Shown: piece after piece, positions 60,859 to 64,000 of the stretch | How positions within the stretch are numbered: position 1 is the first letter of the stretch | Layout of the letters: the number at the start of each line of letters is the position of its first letter | Assembly: GCA_023333565.1 (NCBI GenBank) | Contig: JAJKFH010003821.1 | Span: 496,001 to 560,000, forward strand | Origin: Puffinus mauretanicus | Lineage: Eukaryota; Chordata; Aves; Procellariiformes; Procellariidae | Reading direction: 5' to 3' | DNA: 64,000 nt | The notes under the pieces: model-generated | The model's input: the letters and a program-made list of their open reading frames with translations, nothing else | Told to the model about the DNA's origin: nothing | The model's database searches: none | Position numbers and translations under genes: made by a program

Positions 60859-63800
60859 CCCCTGCACTTCAGGATGCTGTTGCCAGGGTAACTTCTTCTA
60901 CTGAGGTTTTAGGTTCAAATTCCAACATTTACCTGTTTAGTGTTCATAACTCCTTGTTATTTTCCCTCCCTTCACTCTCCCTTCAGTAGGCTTCTCTCAG
61001 CAAACCCATCTGGTTGATATTTACCAAACATCAGGGTGAAAGGGACATGACCATGAGTGAGGAGACTGTTTCTCTAAAGCAGGGGAGAGCTGTAGAAAAC
61101 AAGTTCAGTCGAGCACAAAGCTTCAGCCTATTCATCTCATGCCTGGTGCTCAGTACCCTCGAACTCCACCGCTCCCACCCTTACAGCTGGTCCCAACCAC
61201 CCTGGGTTATTTTGTGCTCTTTCTGGCACCGGGACAATTTGGACATGCACTGGATATTACCACAAGCACAGCATTACGTGCATGAAAAACTGAACTACAA
61301 AAAAGTATACAGGCTATAAAAAGGCATTTGAGCCCTGGACAAAAAGGCCCAAGGCCACTGGGATCCTGTTGAACAGACATAATATTCTACATCATGCAAA
61401 ACTCGGTGACTGAATCAGGGAACTTTGGGGTCATTTTTTATGTTCACAGTGACGTACAACATCCTACTTTCCTGAAAGTCAGGTGGACTGAACACTGAAG
61501 CAGGGTTTCCTGCTCTTTCAGTTCGGTACCTCAGCACTGTACAGTTTTGTCATGACCACACACAGATGCTATACAATATGCATTGCCATTTTTTCCTTTA
61601 TCATTTAGTGTTATTCTCTCATCCACATACCCTGTCTTGCCAAAACAATGCATAGACCCAGCTCATCCACACGCATTCACGCACTTTCTAAGCTGCCTCG
61701 CACTGCCTCTGCTTGGGGCAGAAATGTATGCCCCAGTACTTCATAAAACTATCTTAAATGAAGGATCTACTCATTTCAACAAAATTTAATCCAACCCATA
61801 ATGAGATAACCTACTCTGTCAAGCAATTAACACATTTTAAATGGTCAAACTGCATCTGAAACTTGCTTATTCTAAAGGAGACTGGTTCCTGACCTTAACT
61901 AAATAATTCACACCTGCTAACACAATTATAATTGCAGCCTAGTAGTTCTGAAAGTGCTTGTTTCAGAATGGTTATCTGAAGCTTATTCTCAAGCCCAGGG
62001 GCAATCACATTTATTATGTTTTGCAATTGGCAATCATAGACATAAGAATTAAAATCTGTTTTGAAGAAAAACCCTTTCCAGCTTCACCTCTTTGTCTTGG
62101 AGATCAAATTTTTAAAGGGGAAGGAAGAGGAATGACAAAAGCAAGACAGCCCAAGTTTCAGACTTGGGAACCACAGTGAAGGAGCAGTTCAAAATGCATC
62201 ACGCTGTTCAATTAAGGAGTGGAAGAAAAGAAAGTGCCCATAGGTTTTAAAATGTCATGACATTCTTGTACAGAAAGAAAAGCAAGAACAGAATGTCCAG
62301 AAAGGTCTCTGTTTTCACTTTCAGGCAAAATTGCAACGGACCTTACAAATTTAGACAAATAAATATTTAATTAAATTACTGATCAAAGTTTCTACCAAAG
62401 GCTGAAAAGGACTGGAAGGTGGTTTTTGTCTTGTCCCTTTCTGATACATAAATTTCAGCCCTGCATTAAATACATTTTAGAAAAAGCATTACATTGTGAA
62501 CCTGGTCAATGGAGGTCTTGATTGGTAGAGTACTCTATTCCCCAGTGGCACTGGCTGCCTTTTTACATTGAATTTCTAAGCCATCCTTTATTGCAGCGTA
62601 CATCTGTGAAAGCATTCAGCGGTGCAGACAATAACAAAGCACAAACAAAGGGTGTTTGTATTTTAAGCCACACTGTAAATACAGAAAAGATGACCTTAAA
62701 CTACTTATCACAGTAGGAAATGGCAATGAACAATAATCAGGTTTACTGGTTTGAAATTTTGTGTTTAGGGAATTGTTTGCCTGGGGAAAGAGGTAGGGGA
62801 GAATCCAGTGTTCCCTAGTCACTGGCTGGCCTTAGTTTGGGGTACTTGAAGGGTGACACACAGCACAGCGAGCCAGCCATTGTATGCATTCAGAAAACAC
62901 CAACTCAAATTCCCACTGAAAGTTTTAAAAATAGAAATGTTGCAGGAACTAAGGCTGTTTTTCTTGAGCCTTTAGAAAGCTCTAAGAAAAAAGTGCCTAA
63001 GTTATCCTTTTCCTCTGCTAAAGCCCATGCTTTACCCCATTTAGGCCATGTAGTTGCCCTAAGCACAGTTGGTGAAGGCAACCCTCCCCCCCTTCATGTC
63101 TGGCCAGCACCATCAAGATGGAGCATAAGTCACAAATAACTAAGTAGGGTTGTATCAAAGAAATAACTGACATGGTTACCAGGTTTTTCCTGTTCCGGAT
63201 ATAATCCCCAGGACCTCACAGTCAGGGGATGAGTCCTTCAAAGAGTATTTTTCCTTTGAGTTTCTGTAAGAGAGGAATTATTTCACTCCATTTTGGTTTC
63301 CTTAGCACCTGAACTGATCAGGAGAAGAAATGCTGTTTCCTTCCAGAGCCTGCCCACTTGTGCAGCACATTGCTGGCAAGTTGCCCCTGGGGTTTGCTGA
63401 CAGAAGAGGACAAAAGGGGAAAAAATGGGGAGACTGGGATTTCTGAAGACAGGTGATCTTTCTGTGTCGTCCACCCAAGAAGACAAACAAAACTGGAGAG
63501 TGATGAGAAGAAAAAAAAAAAGAAGAGGCAAAATCAGTGCTTGGAGGGAAAAGGATACGATGAAGGCTGGGACCTGCAGAAGGAAAGGGGGCTGGATCTT
63601 GCACAGGGCTAAAAGTAGGAGCTACGAAAACCTGCGTGCTGAGCAGGGAGCTGCCTGAAAAGAACAACAGGGGCTCAAAGGAGAAAGGTAGGGCTGAAGT
63701 CTACTCTGCTGCCAGCAGCCTTGCCCTCTCCTGGAAGGAGGCACCAGCCTAGCCTATGAGGGAGGGGGTGTCCCCACCTCCAAAAAAATGCTCTTTCCAC

Positions 63801-64000
63801 TTGCGAGCAGCACCAAATCCAGTTCCACGGTTGTCTGGGGAGATGTCTTCCTGCCTCTCCAACCATGCAATGGAAATTTCAACAAGGCTGTATGGTTATG
63901 ATCCTCCCAGCCTACTTGTTCGACTTTATGTAATTTATCTTAATAGGAGTTGGCCCAAGTGTTGGAGAGAGTAATCTGAGCAATAGGCTAGTGATCACAC
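60859..64000. other. Unique DNA to the window end, no gene recognised
   Basis: Purine-rich stretch near 63490-63560 with an A run at about 63511-63522. Open frames at 61014-61319, 62837-63139, 63302-63667 and 63425-63658 overlap on opposite strands in composition-biased DNA and show no domains. Confidence 0.5.

Noticed and set aside
60912..60923. tRNA B-box-like GGTTCAAATTCC
   Set aside because: No A box at the right distance and no cloverleaf arms can be drawn.
1..64000. Search for operons, CRISPR arrays, toxin-antitoxin or phage-like gene clusters
   Set aside because: The sequence is vertebrate noncoding DNA with CR1 and LTR elements; no spaced direct-repeat arrays or packed genes are present.

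Overview
The window looks like a gene-poor stretch of a bird nuclear genome. The evidence is four substantial CR1 LINE copies (three of recent to intermediate type, one very old), two or more short CR1 fragments, and a solo endogenous-retrovirus LTR of an avian type that I recognise from memory. The background is AT-rich, with no operons, no bacterial-style gene packing and no mammalian repeats such as Alu or L1. I found no convincing host protein-coding gene, tRNA, rRNA or CRISPR array. The longest open frames are all in CR1 pol or are its antisense shadows. || Layout. 1-6330: mostly unique AT-rich DNA with a small CpG-rich patch (1780-2170) beside a TAAT-rich, conserved-element-like block (1400-1735). 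6331-7000: a CR1 fragment. 7001-9044: unique, with a homeodomain-site-rich block. 9050-9626: a solo LTR with a 5-bp target duplication, TATA box and poly(A) signal. 9632-15282: unique, with a promoter-plus-splice-donor candidate near 9819-10066. 15283-17417: a 2.1-kb 5'-truncated CR1 covering most of the reverse transcriptase, broken by frameshifts. 17418-30469: unique, with long AT-rich conserved-element-like DNA (22880-24310) and a pyrimidine-rich 1.3-kb segment. 30470-31375: a very old CR1. 31376-51312: unique, with two small CR1 fragments (36915-37003 and 38230-38605) and several structured or conserved-element-like blocks. 51313-52240: a well-preserved CR1 3' fragment with an uninterrupted reading frame. 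58362 to at least 59480: a second LTR-like element with two internal duplications. 59690-64000: unique. || How it fits together. All recognised mobile elements look non-autonomous. The CR1 copies are 5'-truncated and keep only the C-terminal part of pol, and the LTRs have no recognisable internal genes. The remaining DNA is plausibly an intergenic region or a large intron carrying distal regulatory elements. That reading rests on base composition and motif texture only, because no alignment could be run. I do not see evidence for a novel gene system. The most unusual local structures are an interleaved pair of inverted repeats at 48448-48482, the duplications inside the second LTR, and three weak first-exon or internal-exon candidates.
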